Below, one piece after another: positions 27,427 to 35,500 of a stretch of DNA of 64,000 nt. Origin of the DNA: an uncultured Coriobacteriaceae bacterium. Lineage in GTDB: Bacteria; Actinomycetota; Coriobacteriia; Coriobacteriales; Atopobiaceae. The notes under the pieces are model-generated. The model did not search any database and had not been told where the DNA came from. It was given only the letters and a program-made list of their open reading frames with translations. The DNA is taken from contig CADAQM010000012.1 in the NCBI GenBank assembly GCA_902790135.1, positions 1-64,000 on the forward strand, written 5' to 3'. The number at the start of each line of letters is the position of its first letter. The first letter of the stretch is position 1. The translations under genes and the position numbers were made by a program.

Positions 27427-29487
27427 ATGGCAAAAGAAGCAGTTGTTAAGAACGTCGTCCTTGTGGGACAGGCCGGCACGGGCAAGACCATGCTGGCCGA
27501 GGCAATGCTGCATCTCACCGGCAAGACCAGCCGCCTGGGCGGCCATGCCGGCACAAAGCCCACGCTCGACTATGACGGCCAGGAGGGCGCCCGCGGCTTC
27601 TCCATCTCGACCACCATGGCTCCGGTCGAGTGGGAGGGCACGCGCATCAACGTGCTGGACGCCCCGTGCTACCCCGACTTCGTGGGTGACGCCTACACCG
27701 CTATGAGCGCCGCCGAGACCGCGCTGTTCGTGGTCGACGCCAACGACGGCCCGCAGACCACCACCACCCGCCTCTGGTACGCCGCCGAGGATCTCTCCCT
27801 CGCTCGCGCCGTGGTCATCAACCGCCTCGACCGTCCCGAGTCCGACTTCGACGCCGCCCTGGATGCCTGCAGGGAGCGTTTCGGCAACCGCGTGGGTGCC
27901 GTCACCATCCCCATGGGCACCGGTGACGCCTTCTCCGGCATCATCGACGTCGTGCACATGAAGGCCCGTCACCTCGAGGGCACCAAGGTCGTCGAGACCG
28001 AGATTCCGGCCGAGTATGCCGACGACGCCGAGGCTGCCCGCGAGGCCCTCGTCGACCTCGTGGCCGAGGCCGACGACGAGATCATGATGAAGTACCTCGA
28101 GGGTGAGGAGATCACCCAGGAGGAGCTCGAGGGCCTGCTCGCCACCGCCATTCGCGACCGCGTGTTCGTTCCCGCCTTCGCAACCTCTGCCGTCAAGGAG
28201 GAGGGCGTCATCTCCATCCTCACCGCCGCCGTGGCATGGTTCCCCACGATGGCCGACTTCGGCAAGATTCCTCTGATCAACGGCGAGAAGCTCGACATCG
28301 ATGCCGACGACGACCGTCCTGTCGTCTTCGTCTTCAAGAGCCTCAACGACCCGCAGAACGGCAAGCTCTCCTTCATCAAGGTCCTCTGCGGCACCATCAA
28401 GCCGGGCATCGAGCTCATCAACGCCCGCACCAGCAAGGGCGAGCGCCTCGGCCACCTCTACACCATGACCGGCCGTGAGACCTCCGAGGTCAAGACCGTC
28501 GCCGCCGGCGACATCTGCGTCGTTCCCAAGCTCGAGGCCCTCACCGGCGACACCCTGTCCGTCACCGGCAAGGTCGAGGCCGCTGCCTTCCGCTTCCCCA
28601 ACTCGCTGTACCGCATCGCCATCGAGCCCGAGGTGCGCGGCACCGAGGGCAAGGTCTACGACTTCCTGCAGAAGTCTGCCGACGCCGACCCGACCCTCAA
28701 GGTCGAGCGCGACGAGGAGACCGCACAGACCGTCGTCTCCGCCATCGGCGAGGCGCAGGTGTCCGTCCTGCTCGAGCGCCTCGAGGAGCGCGCCAAGGTC
28801 AGTGCCCGCACCGTCAAGCTGCGCATCCCGTACCGTGAGACCATCCGCCGCACCGCAACCGGCCACGGCCGTCACAAGAAGCAGACCGGCGGCTCCGGCC
28901 AGTTCGCAGACTGCCGTCTGCGCATCGAGCCGAACCCCGATGCCGGCTACGAGTTCCTCGACGAGGTCGTCGGCGGTGCCATCCCGCGCGGCTTCATCCC
29001 CGCAATCGACAAGGGCGTCCAGGAGACCATGGCCGGTGGCGTTCTGGCTGGCTATCCCATGATCGACGTCAAGGTTGCCGTGTACGACGGCCAGTTCCAT
29101 CCGGTTGATTCCAACGAGATGGCTTTCAAGACGGCCGCTCGCCTGGGCTTCCAGGATGCCGTCAAGGGCGCCGAGCCCGTCCTGCTCGAGCCGATGGCTC
29201 ACCTCAAGGTAACGGTGCCGGAGAGCTACGCCGGCTCCATCATGGGCGACATCAGCGCCAGCCGCGGCCGCGTCGAGGGCATGGGCGCCGCCGGTGCCGG
29301 CGAGACCATGGTCGAGGCCACCGTGCCCTACGCCGAGGTCACCGACTACGCCACCCGCCTGCGCTCCCTGTCGCGCGGCACGGGCGAGTTCGAGCTCGAG
29401 ATCAGCGGCTACGAGCAGGTGCCGCACGACATCCAGCAGAAGCTGGCTGCCGAGTACCAGGAGAAGCGCGCCTCTGGCGAGCGCTAA
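27427..29487 (+). CDS. Elongation factor G-like GTPase (EF-G2 type)
   Basis: 686 residues with all five EF-G domains. The P-loop is VGQAGTGKT. The G3 motif reads DAPCYPDF instead of DTPGHVDF: the invariant Gly is Cys and the catalytic His is Tyr. G4 is NRLD instead of NKXD. Domain IV has HGRHKKQTGGSGQFADC and domain V GSIMGDISASRGRVEGM. It is therefore a paralogue of translational EF-G rather than the main factor. Codon bias is strong, so expression is probably high. The ATG at 27427 follows AGGAGGAACC. Possible roles are ribosome recycling or stress-related ribosome binding. It is monocistronic. Confidence 0.88.
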   Translation: MAKEAVVKNVVLVGQAGTGKTMLAEAMLHLTGKTSRLGGHAGTKPTLDYDGQEGARGFSISTTMAPVEWEGTRINVLDAPCYPDFVGDAYTAMSAAETALFVVDANDGPQTTTTRLWYAAEDLSLARAVVINRLDRPESDFDAALDACRERFGNRVGAVTIPMGTGDAFSGIIDVVHMKARHLEGTKVVETEIPAEYADDAEAAREALVDLVAEADDEIMMKYLEGEEITQEELEGLLATAIRDRVFVPAFATSAVKEEGVISILTAAVAWFPTMADFGKIPLINGEKLDIDADDDRPVVFVFKSLNDPQNGKLSFIKVLCGTIKPGIELINARTSKGERLGHLYTMTGRETSEVKTVAAGDICVVPKLEALTGDTLSVTGKVEAAAFRFPNSLYRIAIEPEVRGTEGKVYDFLQKSADADPTLKVERDEETAQTVVSAIGEAQVSVLLERLEERAKVSARTVKLRIPYRETIRRTATGHGRHKKQTGGSGQFADCRLRIEPNPDAGYEFLDEVVGGAIPRGFIPAIDKGVQETMAGGVLAGYPMIDVKVAVYDGQFHPVDSNEMAFKTAARLGFQDAVKGAEPVLLEPMAHLKVTVPESYAGSIMGDISASRGRVEGMGAAGAGETMVEATVPYAEVTDYATRLRSLSRGTGEFELEISGYEQVPHDIQQKLAAEYQEKRASGER

Positions 29488-29542
29488 GATGTGCATCTGG
29501 CCGGGCTTGGCGACTCGGGCCCGTGCTGTGTGAGCATTTTGG

Positions 29543-29576
29543 AAGGGACCTCTGGGATGACCGGAGGTCCCTTTTT
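29543..29576 (+). terminator. Terminator after the EF-G-like gene
   Basis: AAGGGACCTC (29543-29552) pairs with GAGGTCCCTT (29564-29573) over an 11-base loop, then TTTTT. Confidence 0.92.
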
Positions 29577-29693
29577 GTGTTATCCCTCGTAAAGGTATGC
29601 AACGGCATGGTCTGTGGCTCACGCGGCAGGCAGGCTCTTTGCTAAACTAGACGGCTGTATGTGTTGCCGTCCAAGGAGGTTGCGCCAGAGCGC

Positions 29694-31001
29694 ATGGACA
29701 TAGCGTTGTCGATAGCAGTCACGTTTCTGCTCACCCTAGTAAACGGATACTTCTCCATGTCGGAGATGGCCCTTTCCACCGCCAAGAAGGTCGTGCTCGA
29801 GCATGAGGCGGAGGAGGGAGACCAGCGCGCCGCCAAGGCAGCGGAGGTCTCCGGCGACTCCGGCGAGTTCCTTGCGGCCATCCAGGTGGCCATCACGCTG
29901 GTCGGGTTCTTCTCGTCCGCGTTTGCTGCGACCAACCTCTCGGCACCGCTTGCCACGTGGATGATCGGGCTTGGCCTTGGGGCGGACCTCGCCTCGCCGC
30001 TCGCGACCGTGCTCATCACGCTTGTCGTGTCGTACTTCTCCATCGTCGTCGGCGAGCTCGTCCCCAAGCGCATGGCCATGGCCGATGCGGAGGGCGTGGC
30101 CAAGAAGGTTGCCGGTCCGGTGAGCTCCTTCTCGACCCTCGCCAAGCCCCTCGTGTGGCTGACGGCCGCCAGCGCCAACGGCCTCGCGACGCTGATGCAC
30201 ATCAAGAGCGCCGACGACCGCCAGGACGTCTCCGAGGACGAGATTCGCTACATGGTCACCGACAGCGAGGAGCTGACCGAGCAGGAGAAGTCGATGATCC
30301 ACGACGTCATCGACCTCGGCGACACCATTGCGCGTGAGGTCATGATCCCGCGCGTGGACATGTGCTCCATCGAGGACACGCAGACCTGCGCCGAGGTGCT
30401 CGAGGTCATGCGTCGCACGGGCTACTCGCGCCTGCCCGTCTATCACGAGGACGTCGACCGCATCGTGGGCATCGCGCACATCAAGGACATCATCAGCCCG
30501 ATTGTCGACGAGGACGCCGGCGACAAACTCATCGCGCGCTATCTGCGTCAGGCCTCCTTCGTGCCTGACACCAAGGACATCATTCCGCTGCTGTCCGAGA
30601 TGCAGTCCAGCCACGACCAGATGGTCATCGTGGTGGACGAGTACGGCGGCACGGCGGGCATCATTACCATCGAGGACATCGTCGAGGAGGTCGTGGGCGA
30701 GATCGCCGACGAGTTCGATCCCGACAACAAGTACCTCACGCAGCTCTCCGACCGCGAGTGGCTGGTCGACGGGCGCTTCTCCATCGACGATGCCATCGAG
30801 CTGGGTTGGCCCATCGACGACTCGGCCGAGTTCGAGACCATAGCGGGTTTCGTGCTCGAGCTTGCCGACTCCGTGCCGCAGCCAGGCGACGTGTTTGCCT
30901 GTGAGGGATACCAGTTCCGCGTGCAGTCCATGCGCGGTCGCCGCGTGTCCATGCTGCGCGTGACGGCTCCCGAGGTCAAGGAGACGCAGGCAGAGGAGTA
31001 G
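29694..31001 (+). CDS. CNNM/CorC-type membrane protein with CBS pair
   Basis: 435 residues. A DUF21/CNNM domain with about four membrane segments (first helix begins MDIALSIAVTFLLT) is followed by two CBS domains (EVMIPRVDMCSIE ... GIAHIKDI and DQMVIVVDEYGGTAGIITIEDI), and a CorC_HlyC domain at the C-terminus (WLVDGRFSIDDAIEL). Such proteins, once called hemolysins, are linked to Mg2+ or Co2+ efflux or Mg2+ homeostasis. The ATG at 29694 directly starts the first helix. AAGGAGGT lies 13-15 bases before it; GTG at 29661 is an alternative. A second Mg2+-related locus lies 3 kb downstream. Confidence 0.88.
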   Translation: MDIALSIAVTFLLTLVNGYFSMSEMALSTAKKVVLEHEAEEGDQRAAKAAEVSGDSGEFLAAIQVAITLVGFFSSAFAATNLSAPLATWMIGLGLGADLASPLATVLITLVVSYFSIVVGELVPKRMAMADAEGVAKKVAGPVSSFSTLAKPLVWLTAASANGLATLMHIKSADDRQDVSEDEIRYMVTDSEELTEQEKSMIHDVIDLGDTIAREVMIPRVDMCSIEDTQTCAEVLEVMRRTGYSRLPVYHEDVDRIVGIAHIKDIISPIVDEDAGDKLIARYLRQASFVPDTKDIIPLLSEMQSSHDQMVIVVDEYGGTAGIITIEDIVEEVVGEIADEFDPDNKYLTQLSDREWLVDGRFSIDDAIELGWPIDDSAEFETIAGFVLELADSVPQPGDVFACEGYQFRVQSMRGRRVSMLRVTAPEVKETQAEE

Positions 31002-31127
31002 GGGTATGGACGAGGACCTCGTCGGGTATCCTTAAGTTACACGCCGTGTGCTGATTGCGGCAAGATGAGCATGTCATCGCACGTTTAACTACAATGAATG
31101 CGTATGACCACTTGATAGGGGGCGACA

Positions 31128-32114
31128 GTGGCAGAACTCATAGAGATACGGCGCGTGCAGATTGGTCCTGAGACCATGATTGCGCACGTGAGCCTGGCCG
31201 ACGACTGCCCGCTCATGACGAGCGAGGACATCGAGGGTACCGCGCGCGTGTACCAGGTGATGCCGCACATCGCCGACCACGCATGCGTGGGCGACAAGGG
31301 CACCACCTTCCGCGAGGCCATGGGCGACACCGAGGTCGCGCACCTGCTCGAGCACGTGACGGTCGAGCTTCTCGCTCAGACCGATCTCGCCGGCGACATG
31401 CCGGCCGGTCGTACGTGGGTCGATGAGGTCGACGAGCGCACGTACCAGATCGAGCTCGACTGCGCCGACGACGTTCTGACGGCCGCCGCGCTCTCCTGCG
31501 GCGTGTGGATCCTGGACTGGGCCTTTAGTGGCGGCGGCGACCCCGAGCCCGACGTCTCTGCCATCGTCGGAGGCCTCGTGCAGCTGGTCGACGAGATTGG
31601 CGACGAGGGCGAGGACCTGGTCATCGATGACGGTGGCCCCGTGATCGAGGACGAGCCCGAGGAGTCTGACCTCGAGTCTGAGTACGACGAGTATGAGGAC
31701 GAGTACGAGGATGAGGACGGCTACGAGGACGAAGATCCTGAGCCGGAACCCGAGCCCGAACCCGAGCCCGAGCCCGAGCCGGAACCCGAGCCCGAGCCGG
31801 AACCTGAGCCCGAGTCCACAAGCACCCTCTGGACCCCCGCGCCCGAGTTTCCCACGACCCGCAGCATGAGCCGAGTCCAGCGCGAGTCGCAGATGGAGGC
31901 CCAGATCGACCAGATCATGGGCAGCTTCAGCTCCGACGTTGCGCCCTCGCCCGTGCACACCGTGTTTGACGACGTGGCCATCCCTGACCTCGCCGTAATC
32001 GACGAGGCGGATGCGGCCGTGCCTGAGCCCGACCCCGTCTTCGAGCCCGAGCCTGACGAGGCTCCCGAGGAGCCCGAGGGCGAGCAGATCCCCGGTCCCA
32101 GGCTCGTACGATAG
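31128..32114 (+). CDS. Cyanophycin-synthetase-N-domain-like protein with Glu-Pro repeats
   Basis: 328 residues. Residues 1 to about 140 contain GDTEVAHLLEHVTVELLAQ, which resembles the GHVIEHIALELQ motif of the N-terminal domain of cyanophycin synthetase, and YQIELDCADDVLTAAALSC fits the following strand-helix. The ATP-grasp and Mur-ligase domains of that enzyme are missing. An acidic stretch (about 185-205) leads into a run of about 14 Glu-Pro pairs (about 205-232). The tail is again Asp/Glu/Pro-rich. There is no signal peptide. A possible -10 hexamer TACAAT is at 31090-31095. The GTG start has only a weak GGGGG. Function unknown; an adaptor with an extended rod is inferred. Confidence 0.65.
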   Translation: MAELIEIRRVQIGPETMIAHVSLADDCPLMTSEDIEGTARVYQVMPHIADHACVGDKGTTFREAMGDTEVAHLLEHVTVELLAQTDLAGDMPAGRTWVDEVDERTYQIELDCADDVLTAAALSCGVWILDWAFSGGGDPEPDVSAIVGGLVQLVDEIGDEGEDLVIDDGGPVIEDEPEESDLESEYDEYEDEYEDEDGYEDEDPEPEPEPEPEPEPEPEPEPEPEPEPESTSTLWTPAPEFPTTRSMSRVQRESQMEAQIDQIMGSFSSDVAPSPVHTVFDDVAIPDLAVIDEADAAVPEPDPVFEPEPDEAPEEPEGEQIPGPRLVR

Positions 32115-32202
32115 CTAGTGTTTCTTCGCGGGTAGCTCCGGCCCCGCAGTAAAGAGGAGAACAAGGGACATCAAAACGTCCCGCATTGACAGGAGGAACG
32201 AC

Positions 32203-32670
32203 ATGAATGCAAAAAGCACCCTGGGCTTCATCCTCGGCAGCGTTGCCGGTGTCGCTGCTGGCGTAGCCGCCGGCCTGCTTCTCGCCCCGCGCTCTGGCGC
32301 CGAGAGCCGCGCCATGGCCGCCGATGCCGTTAACGACGCTTGGGACTCCGCCGTCGACGCCTACGAGCGCGGCACCCGCGTGGTCAACGAGAAGGTCAGC
32401 TCCGTGCGCCCCAGCGTTGACGCCACCAGCGACGACCTGCGCGCCAAGGTCGACCTTGCCCGCGAGCGCATGGACCAGCTGCGTGACTCCCTCTCCGAGA
32501 CCGTCGCCAACGCCTCTGGCCAGGTCCAGGACGTCGTGAGCGGCGTCACCGAGAAGGTCACCGAGGCCGCCGGCGTCGTCGAGGCCGCCGCCGAGACCGA
32601 GGCTGAGGGCGTCAAGGTCGAGGTCGTCGAGGAGACCGAGGCTGAGCCCGAGGCCGACGAGGCCGAGTAA
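32203..32670 (+). CDS. YtxH-domain protein
   Basis: 155 residues. The N-terminal membrane segment FILGSVAGVAAGVAAGLLLAP followed by RSGAESR is the signature of YtxH-family proteins. The rest is amphipathic and helical with heptad-like spacing (about 40-125) and an acidic Glu-rich C-terminus. Such proteins are envelope-associated and often stress-induced; the function is not known. The ATG at 32203 follows AGGAGG. A weak hairpin separates it from the PRC-barrel gene, with which it may share a transcript. Confidence 0.85.
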   Translation: MNAKSTLGFILGSVAGVAAGVAAGLLLAPRSGAESRAMAADAVNDAWDSAVDAYERGTRVVNEKVSSVRPSVDATSDDLRAKVDLARERMDQLRDSLSETVANASGQVQDVVSGVTEKVTEAAGVVEAAAETEAEGVKVEVVEETEAEPEADEAE

Positions 32671-32692
32671 CGCGCCTTTTGCATACGAGAAC

Positions 32693-32732
32693 GGACGCGG
32701 GGCGTTGCCTGACGGTAGCGCCCCGTCCTTTT
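32693..32732 (+). terminator. Intra-operon hairpin with T tail
   Basis: CGGGGCG (32698-32704) pairs with CGCCCCG (32719-32725); GGA/TCC can extend the stem across a bulge. TTTT follows at 32729-32732. It may end the ytxH-like transcript or reduce read-through. The next start is only ten bases away. Confidence 0.6.
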
Positions 32733-32742
32733 GGGAGGCTCC

Positions 32743-33465
32743 ATGCTCAAGATCAGCCAGTTGAAAGGCGTCGCAGTCTATGCGCCCAAGGGTGGACACG
32801 GCAAGTCCGCAGGCACCTACACGCGCTTGGGTAAGATTCACAACACGGTGTTTGCCCCTGACGGCAAGCGCGTGGTGGGATTCTTTGTCGCGCGACCCGA
32901 CATCGCGGGCATGGTCAAGCGAGAGGATGTCTTTGTGGCCCTCGACTCCATCGCGCCATGCGACGGAGGCCTGCGCGTGACCAAGGGCGACGAGAGCTTT
33001 GACGCGGCGGCCCGCGCGCGTTTGGGCGTGAATTGGGACAAGTGCCTGATCTGGGCGGGCATGGATGCCAAGACCACCGAGGACAAGATCCTGGGCTTTG
33101 TCAATGACGCGGAGTTCAACGGCAAGACTGGCGAGGTCAGCTCGTTCTTTGTCGGCGACGGCGGCACGGCTCAGGCGCTTGTTGGATCGGTGGTGATTCC
33201 CGCCGGCATGCTGCGTGGCTACGAGAAGGGCTTCATGATCGTGGCGCCCGAGGCGGCGCACATGGAGCTCTCTGGTGGCGTGGCCGGCAAGGCAGGCGAG
33301 AGCTACGCCAGGGCCAAGTACGAGGGCAAGAAGGTTGCGGAAAAGGCGGGTAAGGCTGCCGGCGAGGCTGTCGACAAGGGCTCCAAGGCCCTGGGCAAGC
33401 AGCTCGGTCGCACCAAGGGCATGTTCTCCTCGTTTATGGACGAGTTCAAGAAAGCCAAAGAGTAG
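32743..33465 (+). CDS. PRC-barrel domain protein
   Basis: 240 residues. A PRC-barrel begins at residue 1 (MLKISQLKGVAVYA) and a second PRC-like repeat begins near 100 (ILGFVNDAEFNGKTGEVSSFFV). The C-terminal 70 residues are Lys/Ala-rich and helical (GKKVAEKAGKAAGEAVDKG). PRC-barrels bind other proteins or RNA; the exact role is unknown. The ATG at 32743 follows GGGAGG. The same domain type starts the mgtE frame just downstream, which suggests a shared partner or a local duplication. Confidence 0.8.
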   Translation: MLKISQLKGVAVYAPKGGHGKSAGTYTRLGKIHNTVFAPDGKRVVGFFVARPDIAGMVKREDVFVALDSIAPCDGGLRVTKGDESFDAAARARLGVNWDKCLIWAGMDAKTTEDKILGFVNDAEFNGKTGEVSSFFVGDGGTAQALVGSVVIPAGMLRGYEKGFMIVAPEAAHMELSGGVAGKAGESYARAKYEGKKVAEKAGKAAGEAVDKGSKALGKQLGRTKGMFSSFMDEFKKAKE

Positions 33466-33494
33466 CCTGCACATTCTCGTCCCAAAAAAACGTG

Positions 33495-33500
33495 TACAAT
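33495..33500 (+). promoter_or_regulatory. -10 element of the mgtE/NRAMP leader
   Basis: TGTACAAT gives a TACAAT -10 hexamer. No convincing -35 hexamer is visible at the right distance. Transcription would start near 33507, giving a leader of about 168 nt. Confidence 0.5.
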
Positions 33501-33506
33501 AGCTCA

Positions 33507-33674
33507 TTGCGTGACCATTGGGGGTCACTAATCACCAGGAGAAGGGTCTTTGATGAAGCCTCGACCTCACAGTCGATGACCCCTCGGTGCCTCGTTGGCG
33601 GTGCCGTGGGGTAACCCATAGCCCGCGGGCGGCGCTCATGCGACGCCACCCGTCCGACCAACAGAGGAGTTCGC
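33507..33674 (+). promoter_or_regulatory. Structured leader of the Mg2+-transport operon
   Basis: GGTCAC (33523-33528) can pair with GTGACC (33511-33516) just upstream. Alternatively GGGGTCA (33521-33527) can pair with TGACCCC (33577-33583), enclosing a small ORF and its ribosome site. These pairings exclude each other. A hairpin inside the ORF joins TCGAC (33561-33565) with GTCGA (33572-33576). A further stem pairs 33627-33634 with 33644-33651 (one mismatch) shortly before the mgtE ribosome site. It does not contain the conserved blocks of the M-box riboswitch. Metal- or translation-dependent control is inferred. Confidence 0.6.
33553..33579 (+). CDS. Putative leader peptide MKPRPHSR
   Basis: Eight codons: ATG AAG CCT CGA CCT CAC AGT CGA, then TGA. 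AGGAG (33537-33541) and AAGGG (33542-33546) lie 11 and 6 bases before the ATG, a better ribosome site than many genes here. Two Pro and two Arg codons are close together, and the TGA forms the first bases of TGACCCC, which is one strand of the long-range pairing. This is how Mg2+-dependent leader ORFs such as mgtL of enterobacteria are organised in principle, though the sequence is unrelated. No protein function is expected; the act of translation would be regulatory. Confidence 0.5.
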   Translation: MKPRPHSR

Positions 33675-35499
33675 ATGATCTACCTATCCCAGCTGCTGGG
33701 TAACCCCGTCTATGACAGCGATGGCGAGCGTGTCGGCCGCGTCAGCGACCTGGGCATCGCCACCGGCGAAGTCTTTCCGCGCGTCACGGCGCTCGCGGTG
33801 GAGGGTCCCGGCCGCACGCCGCTCATGATCAGCTGGCGCAAGTACGTCGACGACTTTGACGAGGATGAAGTCTCGCTCAAGGTGGTTGCCACCGACATCC
33901 GCTTCTCCTATCTCCAGCCCGACGAGGTGCTTATCGTGCGCGACCTGCTCAACAAGCAGATCGTGGACACTCGGGGTATGCGCGTGGTGCGCGTCAACGA
34001 CCTCAAGCTCTCCGACACCAGCTCGGCGCAGCTACGTCTGCTGGGTGCCGAGGTGGGCTCGCGTGGCCTGCTGCGCTCCATCTCGCCGGCGCTCGAGACG
34101 GTGGTCTGCCGCGCCGCGCGTGCGCTGGGTCATCCCATCCAGGAGCGCATCATTGCCTGGAACTACATGGACCTGCTGGAGCGCGACCTGTCCAACGTCA
34201 AGCTCTCGGTGAGCCACAAGACGCTGGACGAGCTGCACCCCGCCGACATCGCCGACATCATCGAGCGGTTGGACCCGCGCCTGCGCGGCCAGGTGTTTGC
34301 GCAGCTCGACGAGGAGATGGCGGCCGATGCCATGGCCGAGCTCGACGACGACGAGCTGGCGGCCACGCTGGTCAGCGGCATGGAGGACGCCGCGGCGTCG
34401 CGCGTGCTCTCGGAGATGGACCCCGACGACGCGGCCGAGCTGGTCTCGGAGCTCGACTACGAGCGCGCCGAGAAGCTGCTCTCGCTGATGGGCGTCAACG
34501 ATCGCGCGGCCATCAGCCAGCTGCTGGGCTACCGCGAGGATACTGCCGGCCGCATCATGACGCAGGAATTCGTGGCCATTGATGAGCGTGGTACCGTAGC
34601 CGACGCGGTGGCGGCGCTGAAAGCACTCGAGGAGGGCTTCGAGAGCGTGCGCTACGTGTACCTGGTGGACGAGGAGCGGCGCATCACTGGTGTGGTGACG
34701 CTGCTCGAGCTGCTTACCAGCGAGCCCGAGACGCCGCTTGCCACGCTTGCCACCAGCGAGCCGATCACGGCCAGCCCCGAGGACGACCAGCGAGGGCCGC
34801 CTGCTGGGCATCGTTACGGTCGACGACGCCCTGGAGGTCCTGCAGGAGGAGCACGAGGAGGACCTGCAGATTGCCGGCTCGGCCGCGGGCGTGAGCCCCG
34901 ACGACCGTGGTGGCCTGCTCTCCCAGATGCTCACCAGCGAGATGTGGTGCTTCCTGTGGGCTGTGGGCATCGCGGCCTGCTCGCTGATGTCCGGCGCCCT
35001 TGTGGGCGACTACCTGACGGGCCTGGTCGCGTCGGTCGCCCTGCCGGTGGCGCTGCGCCTGGCCGATGGTATGGCCCGCTACGCCATCAACAGCTACCTG
35101 GAGTACGACGAGGAGGACGAGGACGCCCCCACGCTGCTGGGCTTCGCCCTCAAGGGCGTGGCCGTCTCGGTGGTGATCTCGGCCGTGGTGCTGCTGGTGA
35201 TGACGGGTGTGACCAACGCGATCGACGCCTCGGTCGCATCGCACGCCTCTGCGGGGATGATCGAGCAGGAGGGTGCGATCGGCGAGCTCATGACCAGCCT
35301 GACGATGGGATTCAAGGCAGCCGCTGCGGCCGCCGTGCTCTCGTTCGTCACGGCACCGGCCTATCTGGTCACGCTGCGCCGTCGCGACAAGGCTGGTGCG
35401 GATACCAGCGGCGTTGCCCTTCGCATGGTCGCGCAGGGTGTTGCACTGGTGGTATTCGTCGCTCTGGCAAGCCTCATGCTTGCCGGGTTGGTGGGCTAG
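33675..35499 (+). pseudogene. mgtE: Magnesium transporter MgtE, frameshifted
   Basis: The first reading frame gives an N-terminal PRC-barrel region (1 to about 150), an MgtE N-domain (ELHPADIADIIERLDP, DPDDAAELVSEL) and the first CBS domain. At about 34790 the frame changes: after ITASPEDDQ the family sequence continues in the next frame as EGRLLGIVTVDDALEVLQEE, then the five-helix Mg2+ channel domain to the stop at 35499. Compared with other MgtE proteins about 20 residues of the second CBS domain are missing, so a deletion of 3n+2 bases (such as 59 or 62), rather than a single-base slip, best explains it. Translation in the first frame would end at 35549 without the channel. Either a true null allele or an assembly error. 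Confidence 0.82.
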
Positions 35500-35500
35500 C

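Noticed and set aside
27415-29622. Open reading frame of 735 codons on the minus strand opposite the EF-G-like gene
   Set aside because: Long antisense frames are expected in GC-rich genes with strong codon bias. It has no ribosome site or family motif, and the plus strand is clearly coding.
31738-31818. Short-period DNA repeat taken as a satellite
   Set aside because: It is the Glu-Pro codon run of the 31128-32114 gene and stays in frame.
33507-33674. M-box (ykoK) Mg2+ riboswitch upstream of mgtE
   Set aside because: The conserved M-box blocks (such as the GGTGAGGCTCC-like and CCAATGGGTCAACAG-like segments) are not present. The leader is therefore reported as an unassigned structure.
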